Shown one piece after another: positions 1-6,389 of a DNA stretch of 63,059 nt. The stretch covers positions 1 through 63,059 of the forward strand of contig WGMK01000004.1 in assembly GCA_016125095.1 (NCBI GenBank), read 5' to 3'. A program made the position numbers and the translations under genes. Numbering within the stretch: the first letter of the stretch is position 1; each line of letters opens with the position of its first letter. The stretch comes from Candidatus Hydrogenedens sp. GTDB taxonomy: Bacteria; Hydrogenedentota; Hydrogenedentia; Hydrogenedentales; JAEUWI01. The notes below the pieces were generated by a model. That model was given only the letters and a program-made list of their open reading frames with translations, did no database searches and was not told where the DNA came from.

Positions 1-132
1 AGCTTCAAAAACCTCACCGACGGGGAATTGAATACCTACGTCGACAAGCTCAACAATCGTCCCAGAAAGAAACTCGGATTCCGCACCCCGGCACAGGTCT
101 TCCTCGAAAAGCCTGTTGCAATTAGACCTTGA
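1..132 (+). CDS. IS30-family transposase, C-terminal fragment (5' end outside window)
   Basis: Frame 1 is open from the first base to a TGA at 130-132. The peptide contains LNNRPRKKLGFRTPAQVF, the hallmark end of IS30-family DDE transposases (consensus LNNRPRK.LGY.TP..VF). The final codons overlap the inverted repeat, as is common in this family. The DDE catalytic core lies outside the window, so activity cannot be judged. Confidence 0.85.
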   Translation, partial: SFKNLTDGELNTYVDKLNNRPRKKLGFRTPAQVFLEKPVAIRP

Positions 133-138
133 ATCTGC
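114..138. repeat. IS30 right inverted repeat
   Basis: 25-bp terminal repeat. Its reverse complement agrees with 62922-62946 at 21 of 25 positions; the mismatches fall in a central triplet and one further base. It overlaps the last six transposase codons. Confidence 0.85.
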
Positions 139-720
139 GCCACGAAGGAGAAAGGCAAGGGCACCGGCCTGGGCCTGGCCACGGTGCTCGGCATCGTTCA
201 ACAGCATCGCGGCGGCATCGGCGTCGAAAGCGCCCAGGACAAGGGCACCACCTTCAGCATTTACCTTCCCGAACTGGAATCCGGGCAGGTGGTGGAGCAG
301 AAGCCGCGCACCTCGGAATTGCCCCGGGGCGAGGGAACCATCCTGCTCGCGGAAGACGAGGAACACGTGCTCCGGCTCACGGGGCGGGTACTGCAAGCTG
401 CGGGATACCGCGTGCTCAAGGCCGCCGATGGAGGCGAGGCGCTGGCGGTGTACGAACAGCACGCCGGGGAAATCGATGTCCTGCTGCTGGATGTCATCAT
501 GCCGCACCTGGGGGGGCCGGCCGTGCTTAAGGAAATCCGAGCGCGCGGCGGAGCCACGCCCTGTATCTTTGCCAGCGGGTATAGCGAGACCGATGTGCAC
601 GAGGACTTTGTGGTTTCGGAAGGCGTAAACTTGCTGCAAAAGCCCTACACTCCGCAGGAACTGATCGAGCGGATCCGCGATGTCATGAGCAAATCCACGA
701 GAAAAACGACGGAGACTTGA
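139..720 (+). pseudogene. Hybrid histidine kinase truncated by IS30 (ATPase end plus receiver)
   Basis: Reading starts immediately after the IS30 repeat, in the frame of ATG 184. The segment ATKEKGKGTGLGLATV is the F/G2-box region of a HATPase_c domain, so the sensor, dimerisation and most of the ATPase domain are missing. After a linker comes a complete receiver domain: acidic pair in LLAEDEE, phosphoacceptor Asp in LLLDVIMP, and conserved Lys in LLQKPY. It ends at TGA 720, five bases before a sigma-54 activator that was probably its partner. The ATG at 184 could still start a receiver-only protein, but there is no convincing Shine-Dalgarno sequence, so I treat the locus as broken. Confidence 0.8.
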
Positions 721-724
721 CGTT

Positions 725-2122
725 TTGCGCGTATTGCTGGTGGACGATGAAGAAGCGATCCTGCGATTGTCGCGGATGCTGTTGCGGCAGGGCGGTATCG
801 AAAGCGTAGAAACCTGCCACGACAGCCGGCGTGTGCGCGAACTCGTTGCGAAGGGCGGTTACTCCGCGGTCGTGCTCGACCTGACCATGCCCCATTTCAC
901 GGGCGAGGAAGTACTGGCGCAGCTTCGCGAAGTCGATCCCTCGCTGCCGGTCATTGTGATGACCGGCCTGAATGAAGTGGAAACGGCTGTGCGCTGCATG
1001 AAGGCGGGTGCATTCGACTACATGGTGAAGCCCGTCGAGGCGACCCGCCTCGTCTCCGGCGTGCGGCGCGCCCTCGAAATACAGCAGCTACATCGCGAAC
1101 TCGACGACCTCAAGCAGCACATGCTGGCGGACAGCTTGAGCCGGCCGGAGGCCTTCGAGTCGATCATTACCCAGAGCCCTCGCATGCGCACCCTCTTCAA
1201 TTACATCGAGGCCGTCGCGCCGGGCTCGCGTCCGGTATTGGTCACCGGTGAAACGGGCAGTGGCAAGGAACTCTTCGCGCGTGCCGTGCACCTGGCCAGT
1301 GGACGCAAGGGGCCACTCGTCACGGTAAACGCGGCGGGTCTCGACGACCACGTATTCAGCGATACCTTGTTCGGGCACAAACGTGGCGCATTTACCGGGG
1401 CAGAAAAGGAACGAGCGGGTCTGGTGAGCCAGGCCGCGGGGGGGACGTTGTTCCTCGACGAGATTGGCGACCTGAGCCCGGCGTCGCAGGTGAAACTGCT
1501 CCGCCTGCTGCAAGACAATGAATTCCTGCCCCTGGGCTCGGATACCCCGGTGCGGTCCACCGCGCGCGTCGTGGCCGCGACCAACGTGGACCTCCGCGCG
1601 GCGCAGGAAACCCCGGACTTCAGGTCGGACCTGTATTACCGCCTGCAGGGGCACACGGTCCAGATACCGCCGCTGCGGGAGCGCATGGAGGACCTGCCGC
1701 TCCTCGTGCGCCATTTCGCAAAGCATGCCGCGGGCGACCTTTCCAAGCCCGTACCCAGTCTGCCCAAAGAATTGTTTCCGCTCCTGGCCACCTACCATTT
1801 TCCCGGCAACATCCGGGAACTCGAGGCGGTGGTATACGACGGCGTGAGCCGGTGTAATGCGCGCACGCTCTCCCTCGCTCCCTTCAAGAAGCACATCGAT
1901 CGCGCCCGCGACGAGCGCCCGGCGCCCGCGCTTCCGCCGGACGACCGAAGTCCCATGAGGCTTTTCGGCGATCTGCCTACCTTGAAGGAGGTACAGGTGC
2001 TGCTCATCGACGAGGCCATGCGCCGCGCCGATGGGAGCCAGTCCCTGGCGGCGCGGCTTCTGGGCATTACCCAATCCGGATTGAGCAAGGCGTTGAAACG
2101 CCTTCGGGATGCCGATAGCTAA
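725..2122 (+). CDS. Sigma-54-dependent response regulator (NtrC type)
   Basis: 465 aa starting with TTG, preceded by a GGAG. An N-terminal receiver (D7/D8, phosphoacceptor D52 in VVLDLTMP, K102) is followed by an AAA+ sigma-54 activation domain. That domain has Walker A GETGSGKE (about 175-182), the sigma-54-contacting GAFTGA loop (221-226) and Walker B TLFLDEIG (241-248). A C-terminal Fis-type helix-turn-helix ends in LGITQSGLSKALKRL. All three domains look intact, so it should activate sigma-54 promoters when phosphorylated. Its natural kinase is probably the IS30-broken gene just upstream. It is the only sigma-54 activator in the window and therefore the leading candidate to act at the promoters near 4.5-4.8 kb and 40.2-40.3 kb; this link is inferred. 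It overlaps the convergent HD-GYP gene by 4 bp. Confidence 0.93.
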   Translation: MRVLLVDDEEAILRLSRMLLRQGGIESVETCHDSRRVRELVAKGGYSAVVLDLTMPHFTGEEVLAQLREVDPSLPVIVMTGLNEVETAVRCMKAGAFDYMVKPVEATRLVSGVRRALEIQQLHRELDDLKQHMLADSLSRPEAFESIITQSPRMRTLFNYIEAVAPGSRPVLVTGETGSGKELFARAVHLASGRKGPLVTVNAAGLDDHVFSDTLFGHKRGAFTGAEKERAGLVSQAAGGTLFLDEIGDLSPASQVKLLRLLQDNEFLPLGSDTPVRSTARVVAATNVDLRAAQETPDFRSDLYYRLQGHTVQIPPLRERMEDLPLLVRHFAKHAAGDLSKPVPSLPKELFPLLATYHFPGNIRELEAVVYDGVSRCNARTLSLAPFKKHIDRARDERPAPALPPDDRSPMRLFGDLPTLKEVQVLLIDEAMRRADGSQSLAARLLGITQSGLSKALKRLRDADS

Positions 2123-3222
2123 TCCGCGGCGAGGTCCCTCCGAATGCCGCGGAACTCATCTTCGATGGCGAGAAACGCCTCGACGATATCCGGGTCGAAC
2201 GCCGTGCCCGAGCCCTCGACGATGATTTCGCGGCTCCGCTCGTGCGTGAATGCTTCCTTGTAGCACCGCTTCGAGGTGAGTGCGTCGTATACGTCTCCCA
2301 CCGCCAGCACGCGGGCGGACAATGGAATCGTGGTGCCGGACAGGCCCTCCGGATATCCGGCGCCGTCCCAGCGCTCGTGGTGGCTCTGCGCAATCTGAAT
2401 GCCCACCTTGAGGAATCCGCTGCCCGGAAACTGCCGGTCCACGTGGCGCAGTGTCTCGGCACCAATCGTGGTGTGCGTCTTGATGATGTCGTGTTCCTCC
2501 GGCGTCAGGCGGCCGGGCTTCAGCAGCACGTGGTCGGGAATCCCCACCTTGCCGATGTCGTGCAGCGGACTGGCCTGGTAGACGACATTGATGAAGCTCT
2601 CCGTGACCACGTTCGCAAAGCGGGGATCTTTCGACAGGTAAACCAGTAGCGCCCGGCAGTATTCGCGCATGCGCTCCAGATGCTGCCCGGTTTCCGGATC
2701 GCGCGATTCGGCCAGCTTCGACAGGGCGAATATCGTCGCGAGCTGCGCGCGCGAGGTCTCCTCGAGCTGCTCGCGCAGGCAATACTCCAGTTGCGAATAC
2801 TGCGCCTGCACGCGCGAGTACACGTGCGATTCCTGGTCGTGGCGGCGCTTGCGCTTGAGGCAGCCATAAAGCCGTGCCTTCACCATGTCGATGTCGAGCG
2901 GCTTCAGCAGGTAATCGTCCGCGCCGGATTCGATGCAATGCCGCACGGCGTCGCTCGAGTCGTGCCCGGAGATCATGACCACCGGTATATGGCCGGTTTC
3001 CGGGCGCGATTGCAGCGCCCGTAGCACCTCGAAGCCGTCCATGTCCGGCATGGCGCAATCAAGGAAGATCACGTCGGGCGGACTTGCGACTGCCTGCTGT
3101 AGCGCGGCCTCGCCATTGGGGGCGGTGGTCGCCTTGTGGCCCAGCATCGTAATGGCCTGTGCCAGGTGGTCCCGCAGCAAATCCTCGTCATCGACAATCA
3201 GAACGTTGGAAGCGGTATTCAT
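2119..3222 (-). CDS. Response regulator with HD-GYP domain (RpfG-like c-di-GMP phosphodiesterase)
   Basis: 367 aa. The receiver domain (D11/D12, phosphoacceptor D55 in IFLDCAMP, K107) is followed by a coiled linker (about 120-165) and an HD-GYP domain. The HD dyad is in PLHDIGKVGIPD (221-222) and the GYP motif in HHERWDGAGYPEG (289-291). HD-GYP proteins of this layout hydrolyse cyclic di-GMP, and all signature residues are present, so activity is likely. It is the second gene of a leftward operon, 40 bp after the kinase-receiver gene whose promoter is of sigma-54 type. Two PilZ proteins and one GGDEF cyclase in the window provide the rest of a c-di-GMP circuit. Confidence 0.92.
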   Translation of the reverse strand: MNTASNVLIVDDEDLLRDHLAQAITMLGHKATTAPNGEAALQQAVASPPDVIFLDCAMPDMDGFEVLRALQSRPETGHIPVVMISGHDSSDAVRHCIESGADDYLLKPLDIDMVKARLYGCLKRKRRHDQESHVYSRVQAQYSQLEYCLREQLEETSRAQLATIFALSKLAESRDPETGQHLERMREYCRALLVYLSKDPRFANVVTESFINVVYQASPLHDIGKVGIPDHVLLKPGRLTPEEHDIIKTHTTIGAETLRHVDRQFPGSGFLKVGIQIAQSHHERWDGAGYPEGLSGTTIPLSARVLAVGDVYDALTSKRCYKEAFTHERSREIIVEGSGTAFDPDIVEAFLAIEDEFRGIRRDLAAD

Positions 3223-3262
3223 GCTCTAGTCCTCTGCGCGTAGGTCGCGTTAAAGTGTTGGA

Positions 3263-4450
3263 TCACGCTGTCGCCACGGCGGCGAGCAGCTTGCGAATGG
3301 AATCGTCCAGTTCCTCGGGAGCAACCGGCTTTACCAGCACCTCCTCGATGTTCAGCGAGGCCGCCCCCTCGGCCGCCGCCTCGTGAGAACCGGTCAATAG
3401 AATCACCGGCATGTGCGGCCGGTGCGCCTTGATTCGGCGCGAAAGCTCCAGACCATCCAGGCCCGGCATGCAGGCATCCGTGATGACCAGGTCGATCGCG
3501 TCGGAATACAGGCGGAAATGCTGCTCGGCAGCCGTGGGGTCGGTGAAGCAGGCCACACGGTGCCCCAGGCTTCGCAGCGTCGCACGCTGGATACGCGTAA
3601 CCGTCGGCTCGTCGTCCACATACAGAATGTGCGTGGGCGCCGCCTCGGTCTGTTCCGTCACCGCGGCCGCAGGTTGTTCGAACACGTGGCCGGGTACCCC
3701 CGGCAGCCGGACGGTGAATGTCGCGCCGCACCCCGGAGCGCTTTCCACGGATACGCTGCCCGCGCAGGACTGGACCAATTCGGAGACATTCGAGAGTCCG
3801 ACTCCCGTGCGGCAGGTATTTGATCGCGTGCTGAAGAACGGCTTGAAAATATCGTGCTGCACGCTGGCGTCGATACCCCCGCCCGAATCCGATACCCGCA
3901 GTACGAAATCGCCGGAGCCGTCCTCGGCCGCCTCCGCCTCGACAAGCACGTAGCCAGCCCGGCCCGCCAGCGCGTCGATGGCATTCAGACACAGGTTCAT
4001 CAGAATGCGATGCAATTGCACGGCGTCCATTTTTACGGCCGGGCAATTCGCTGCGATCTGGTGCCGCACGTCTACCACGGTCGGCGCGGCCGCTCGGATC
4101 AAGGGGAGGTCGTCCCGAATGACGCGCGCGGGATCCACCGGACCGGGCGTGCCGATCAGCGGCTTGCTGTAGCGGGTCACGCTGCGGCTTAGCTCGCGGG
4201 CGCGACGGCTGGCGGCCAGCAAGTCGCGCAACATACGCGAAGCCTTTATGCCGAGCGACTCGGTCTGCGCAATCAATTCGCCCTGGCCCTGAATCACGGC
4301 CAGCATATTGTTCAGGTCATGCACGATACCGAGGGTGCAGCGCCCCACGATGGCCAGTTGTGCCTCGGCGGGCGCCAGCCCCTGGCAGGGAACGTCGCCC
4401 TGCGACAGCGGCACCGCGAAAAAGTCTCCATTCATACCTGTCGTCTCCAT
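3263..4450 (-). CDS. Sensor histidine kinase with C-terminal receiver
   Basis: 395 aa. There is no transmembrane or PAS domain before the dimerisation helix, which carries the phosphorylated His (H44 in GIVHDLNNML). The HATPase_c domain follows, with its N box around LMNLCLNAIDAL (about 151-161) and a glycine box GVGLSNV (216-222). A receiver ends the protein (D279/D280, phosphoacceptor D325 in LVITDACMP, K374). It is therefore a soluble hybrid kinase whose input must come from a partner or from its short N-terminus. It heads the operon with the HD-GYP regulator. The start ATG lies about 41 nt from the predicted transcription start of the sigma-54 promoter at 4501-4518. Confidence 0.9.
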   Translation of the reverse strand: METTGMNGDFFAVPLSQGDVPCQGLAPAEAQLAIVGRCTLGIVHDLNNMLAVIQGQGELIAQTESLGIKASRMLRDLLAASRRARELSRSVTRYSKPLIGTPGPVDPARVIRDDLPLIRAAAPTVVDVRHQIAANCPAVKMDAVQLHRILMNLCLNAIDALAGRAGYVLVEAEAAEDGSGDFVLRVSDSGGGIDASVQHDIFKPFFSTRSNTCRTGVGLSNVSELVQSCAGSVSVESAPGCGATFTVRLPGVPGHVFEQPAAAVTEQTEAAPTHILYVDDEPTVTRIQRATLRSLGHRVACFTDPTAAEQHFRLYSDAIDLVITDACMPGLDGLELSRRIKAHRPHMPVILLTGSHEAAAEGAASLNIEEVLVKPVAPEELDDSIRKLLAAVATA

Positions 4451-4500
4451 GCGATAGAACGCCCGCCAGGGCGTAGCTGAAATGTTCTTCCGCGAGCAGT

Positions 4501-4518
4501 AAGCAATGGGCGTGCCAA
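4501..4518 (-). promoter_or_regulatory. Sigma-54 promoter for the kinase/HD-GYP operon
   Basis: Read on the minus strand the site is TTGGCACGCCCATTGCTT, an essentially perfect match to TGGCAC-N5-TTGC with GG and GC separated by 10 bp. The predicted start of transcription is near 4491, about 41 nt before the ATG at 4450. Confidence 0.85.
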
Positions 4519-4598
4519 AGCACGTTAGGCGGCCGCATGCGCTTGATTGTCAAGGCTCGCTGCGCTATTCGGGCCGCCGAGAGACCTCGAGCGGGGCT

Positions 4599-4612
4599 AT
4601 GACTTCCGTCAT
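4599..4612. promoter_or_regulatory. Dyad, probable enhancer for the leftward sigma-54 promoter
   Basis: ATGACTTCCGTCAT is a 14-bp dyad with perfect 5-bp arms ATGAC/GTCAT. Its centre lies 90 bp upstream of the GG of the leftward promoter. A sister site with the same arms lies at 4697-4710. Confidence 0.65.
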
Positions 4613-4696
4613 ACGGCGCCCGCATTTCATGAATGCCGAGAAGCACCGCGAATGGCGGCGGCGAGCGTGGTCCCGAGCCGTCGAGCCCGCCGGCCA

Positions 4697-4710
4697 ATGA
4701 CAAATGTCAT
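4697..4710. promoter_or_regulatory. Dyad, probable enhancer for the rightward sigma-54 promoter
   Basis: ATGACAAATGTCAT is a 14-bp dyad with 6-bp arms ATGACA/TGTCAT. Its centre lies 89 bp upstream of the GG of the rightward promoter. This mirrors the spacing of the site at 4599-4612 to its own promoter, which supports an activator-binding role. Confidence 0.68.
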
Positions 4711-4789
4711 ACCCCAGCCCTCTGCGCCGCGCGTGGTCGCTTGCTCACAAAAGGCCTGCAAACAAGGGTGATTACTCCACTGGAGCAAG

Positions 4790-4806
4790 TTGGCACGGGC
4801 ATTGCG
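4790..4806 (+). promoter_or_regulatory. Sigma-54 promoter for the porin/chemosensory operon
   Basis: TTGGCACGGGCATTGCG matches TGGCAC-N5-TTGC with 10 bp between GG (4792-4793) and GC (4804-4805). Transcription would begin near 4817, about 53 nt before the 35-aa ORF. Apart from the two promoters and two dyads, I see nothing else convincing in the 4451-4869 region. Confidence 0.87.
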
Positions 4807-4869
4807 CAAAGGGGCGCAACCGAAACGGCGCCGAGGGGCGCACAACAAAAACGCAAGAGGAGAAGATCA

Positions 4870-4977
4870 ATGGAGATGTTGACGTCATTCGTGGAATTCA
4901 CCGTGGGCTTTGTCGTCGAAGTGCTGGCAGGCGCGTTCATGGACGCGGTGCTGGGGCTTATCGGCATCGCGGGCTAA
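4870..4977 (+). CDS. Small hydrophobic peptide, 35 aa
   Basis: ATG 4870 is preceded by a strong AGGAG (in caagaggagaagatca) at good spacing, and the frame closes at TAA 4975-4977. The peptide is hydrophobic throughout (FTVGFVVEVLAGAFMDAVL is its core) with a few acidic residues, and is consistent with a single membrane-inserted or amphipathic helix. It is the first gene after the sigma-54 promoter and lies 32 bp before the porin. I do not recognise a family. It may be a small membrane protein acting with the porin or receptor, or a leader peptide. The ribosome-binding site is the main reason for calling it real. Confidence 0.6.
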   Translation: MEMLTSFVEFTVGFVVEVLAGAFMDAVLGLIGIAG

Positions 4978-5009
4978 CCCGGTCATCCGGCAGGAAGGGC
5001 GAGGGAACG

Positions 5010-6332
5010 ATGAACACCAAGCACAAACTCATGGCCGCCGCGGCGGCGCTCGGCTGCGCCTTGGGTGCGCAAGCGCAAGAGGAAGAAACCTTGAACCTGC
5101 GCGAGAAGCTGTCGCTGCGCGGCTGGGAAGTCGAAGCGTCCTACGTCTTCGATGCGACCTGGAACGTCAGCGGCGGGCTCGACACGGGGAATGGTTTCCG
5201 CGGCGATCTGAGCATCGGCGTGGAAGTCGATACGGAAACGGCGGGCTGGTGGAACAACGGCACCTTCGGCCTCACGCTGCAGGCGGAACACGGCAACGGC
5301 GTTAGCACGGAATTCTCCGGCGACTGGCAGCTCCTCAGCGGCCTCGATGCCGATGACTTCGCCCAGGTGTCGCAGTTTTCGTACCGCCACGACTTTCTCG
5401 ACGGCAAGCTCTGGCTGAAGGGCGGCAAGCTCGACGCGAACGAGGACTTCGCGACCACCGAGTATACCGGCGGATTCAGCACCGGTTCGGCGGCTCTGCC
5501 TCCGACCATCCCCATGCCGACGTCGCCCGACCAGGACTTGGGCCTGGTGCTTGGCTTCGAGCCGAACGAGCATTTCTCGCTACTCGCGGGGGTGTTTCAG
5601 GGCAACCCGGACGGCAGCCGCTCGGTCGGCCAGGCGCTCCACTCGCTGCGCGGACCGATGGTCATCATCGAGCCGCAGCTGCACTACGAAATCAAGGGAC
5701 TGCCCGGCACGCTGCGCCTCGGCTACTGGTGGAACGGCGAAGACTACGCCCGGCTCGGCCAGATAGAAGAAGAGGAAGAAGGCTTCGATGCGCTCGCCGC
5801 GCGCGCCCTGTTCCGTTCGGTCGCTGCAACGGGATTCGGCATCAACTATGCCAACGCGCTCGCCTCGTTCGCGGCGCAGGAAGCCGCGACCCGTATCACT
5901 GCCCGCATCCTCAACGAGGATGACGGCATGAAAGACCACGCGCAGGGCATCTACGGCACCTGGAATCAGCTGCTCTACAAGGAAAACCGCGACGATGCGG
6001 ACGATGCCCAAGGCCTGGGCGTCTTCCTGCAGGGCGCCTGGACCGATGGCGATACCCAGGAAGTCGACCGCTATTTCGGCGGCGGCCTCGAATGGACCGG
6101 TGCGATTCCCGGACGCGATGAGGACGTCATCGGACTCGGCGTTTTTCATACCTACTTCGCGAAGGCGGCCGGCTACGAAGAAGACGGCGAAACCATTGCC
6201 GAATTGTATTACCGCGCACAGCTGCGTCCGTGGCTCGCGCTTAAACCCACCGTTCAATACGTCGTGCATCCCGGCGGCTCCAGCGTAGACAACGCGCTGG
6301 CCTTCGGATTCGGCGGCGAAATCAGCTTCTAA
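5010..6332 (+). CDS. OprB-like carbohydrate-selective porin, outer membrane
   Basis: 440 aa from ATG 5010 (GAGGGA just upstream). A cleavable signal peptide ends near LGAQA. The mature part alternates aromatic and polar residues as in a beta-barrel (WWNNGTFGLTLQAEHGNG, WLKGGKLDAN, YYRAQLRPWLALKPTVQYV). It ends in Phe (GGEISF), the usual signal for barrel insertion. The pattern 'GxKxDxNxxF ... GxVLGFEPN' and the layout fit the OprB family of sugar porins. It lies between the 35-aa ORF and the MCP under a sigma-54 promoter, so uptake of a ligand across the outer membrane may be coupled to sensing it. A longer open frame exists upstream but lacks a signal peptide start. Confidence 0.8.
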   Translation: MNTKHKLMAAAAALGCALGAQAQEEETLNLREKLSLRGWEVEASYVFDATWNVSGGLDTGNGFRGDLSIGVEVDTETAGWWNNGTFGLTLQAEHGNGVSTEFSGDWQLLSGLDADDFAQVSQFSYRHDFLDGKLWLKGGKLDANEDFATTEYTGGFSTGSAALPPTIPMPTSPDQDLGLVLGFEPNEHFSLLAGVFQGNPDGSRSVGQALHSLRGPMVIIEPQLHYEIKGLPGTLRLGYWWNGEDYARLGQIEEEEEGFDALAARALFRSVAATGFGINYANALASFAAQEAATRITARILNEDDGMKDHAQGIYGTWNQLLYKENRDDADDAQGLGVFLQGAWTDGDTQEVDRYFGGGLEWTGAIPGRDEDVIGLGVFHTYFAKAAGYEEDGETIAELYYRAQLRPWLALKPTVQYVVHPGGSSVDNALAFGFGGEISF

Positions 6333-6389
6333 GTCAGTCAACACAAACGAATCAGACAACGGGGCGCGGCCCCACGAGGAGAACAAGAA

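Larger units (their letters stand above)
1..138 (+). mobile_element. IS30-family insertion sequence, 3' end only
   Basis: The segment holds the last 43 codons of an IS30-type transposase and the right inverted repeat (114-138). The 25-bp repeat, reverse-complemented, matches 21 of 25 bases of the repeat at 62922-62946, where a second copy begins in the same orientation. Directly after the repeat the reading changes to histidine-kinase coding sequence (A-T-K-E-K-G-K-G-T-G-L-G-L). The element edge is therefore placed at 138 and the insertion is inside that kinase gene. Confidence 0.88.

Noticed and set aside
4506..4771. Short plus-strand ORFs (64 and 74 aa) in the divergent region
   Set aside because: They run through both sigma-54 promoter/enhancer sites, have no ribosome sites, and their sequence does not look like protein.
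4704..5009. N-terminal extension of the porin frame up to 4704
   Set aside because: It would put over 100 non-hydrophobic residues before a perfect signal peptide, and would include the sigma-54 promoter. ATG 5010 has a ribosome site.
6361..6373. GGGGC-GCG-GCCCC hairpin between the porin and MCP as a terminator
   Set aside because: Stem of only 5 bp, no T-run, and it directly precedes the MCP ribosome site. It is unlikely to stop transcription.
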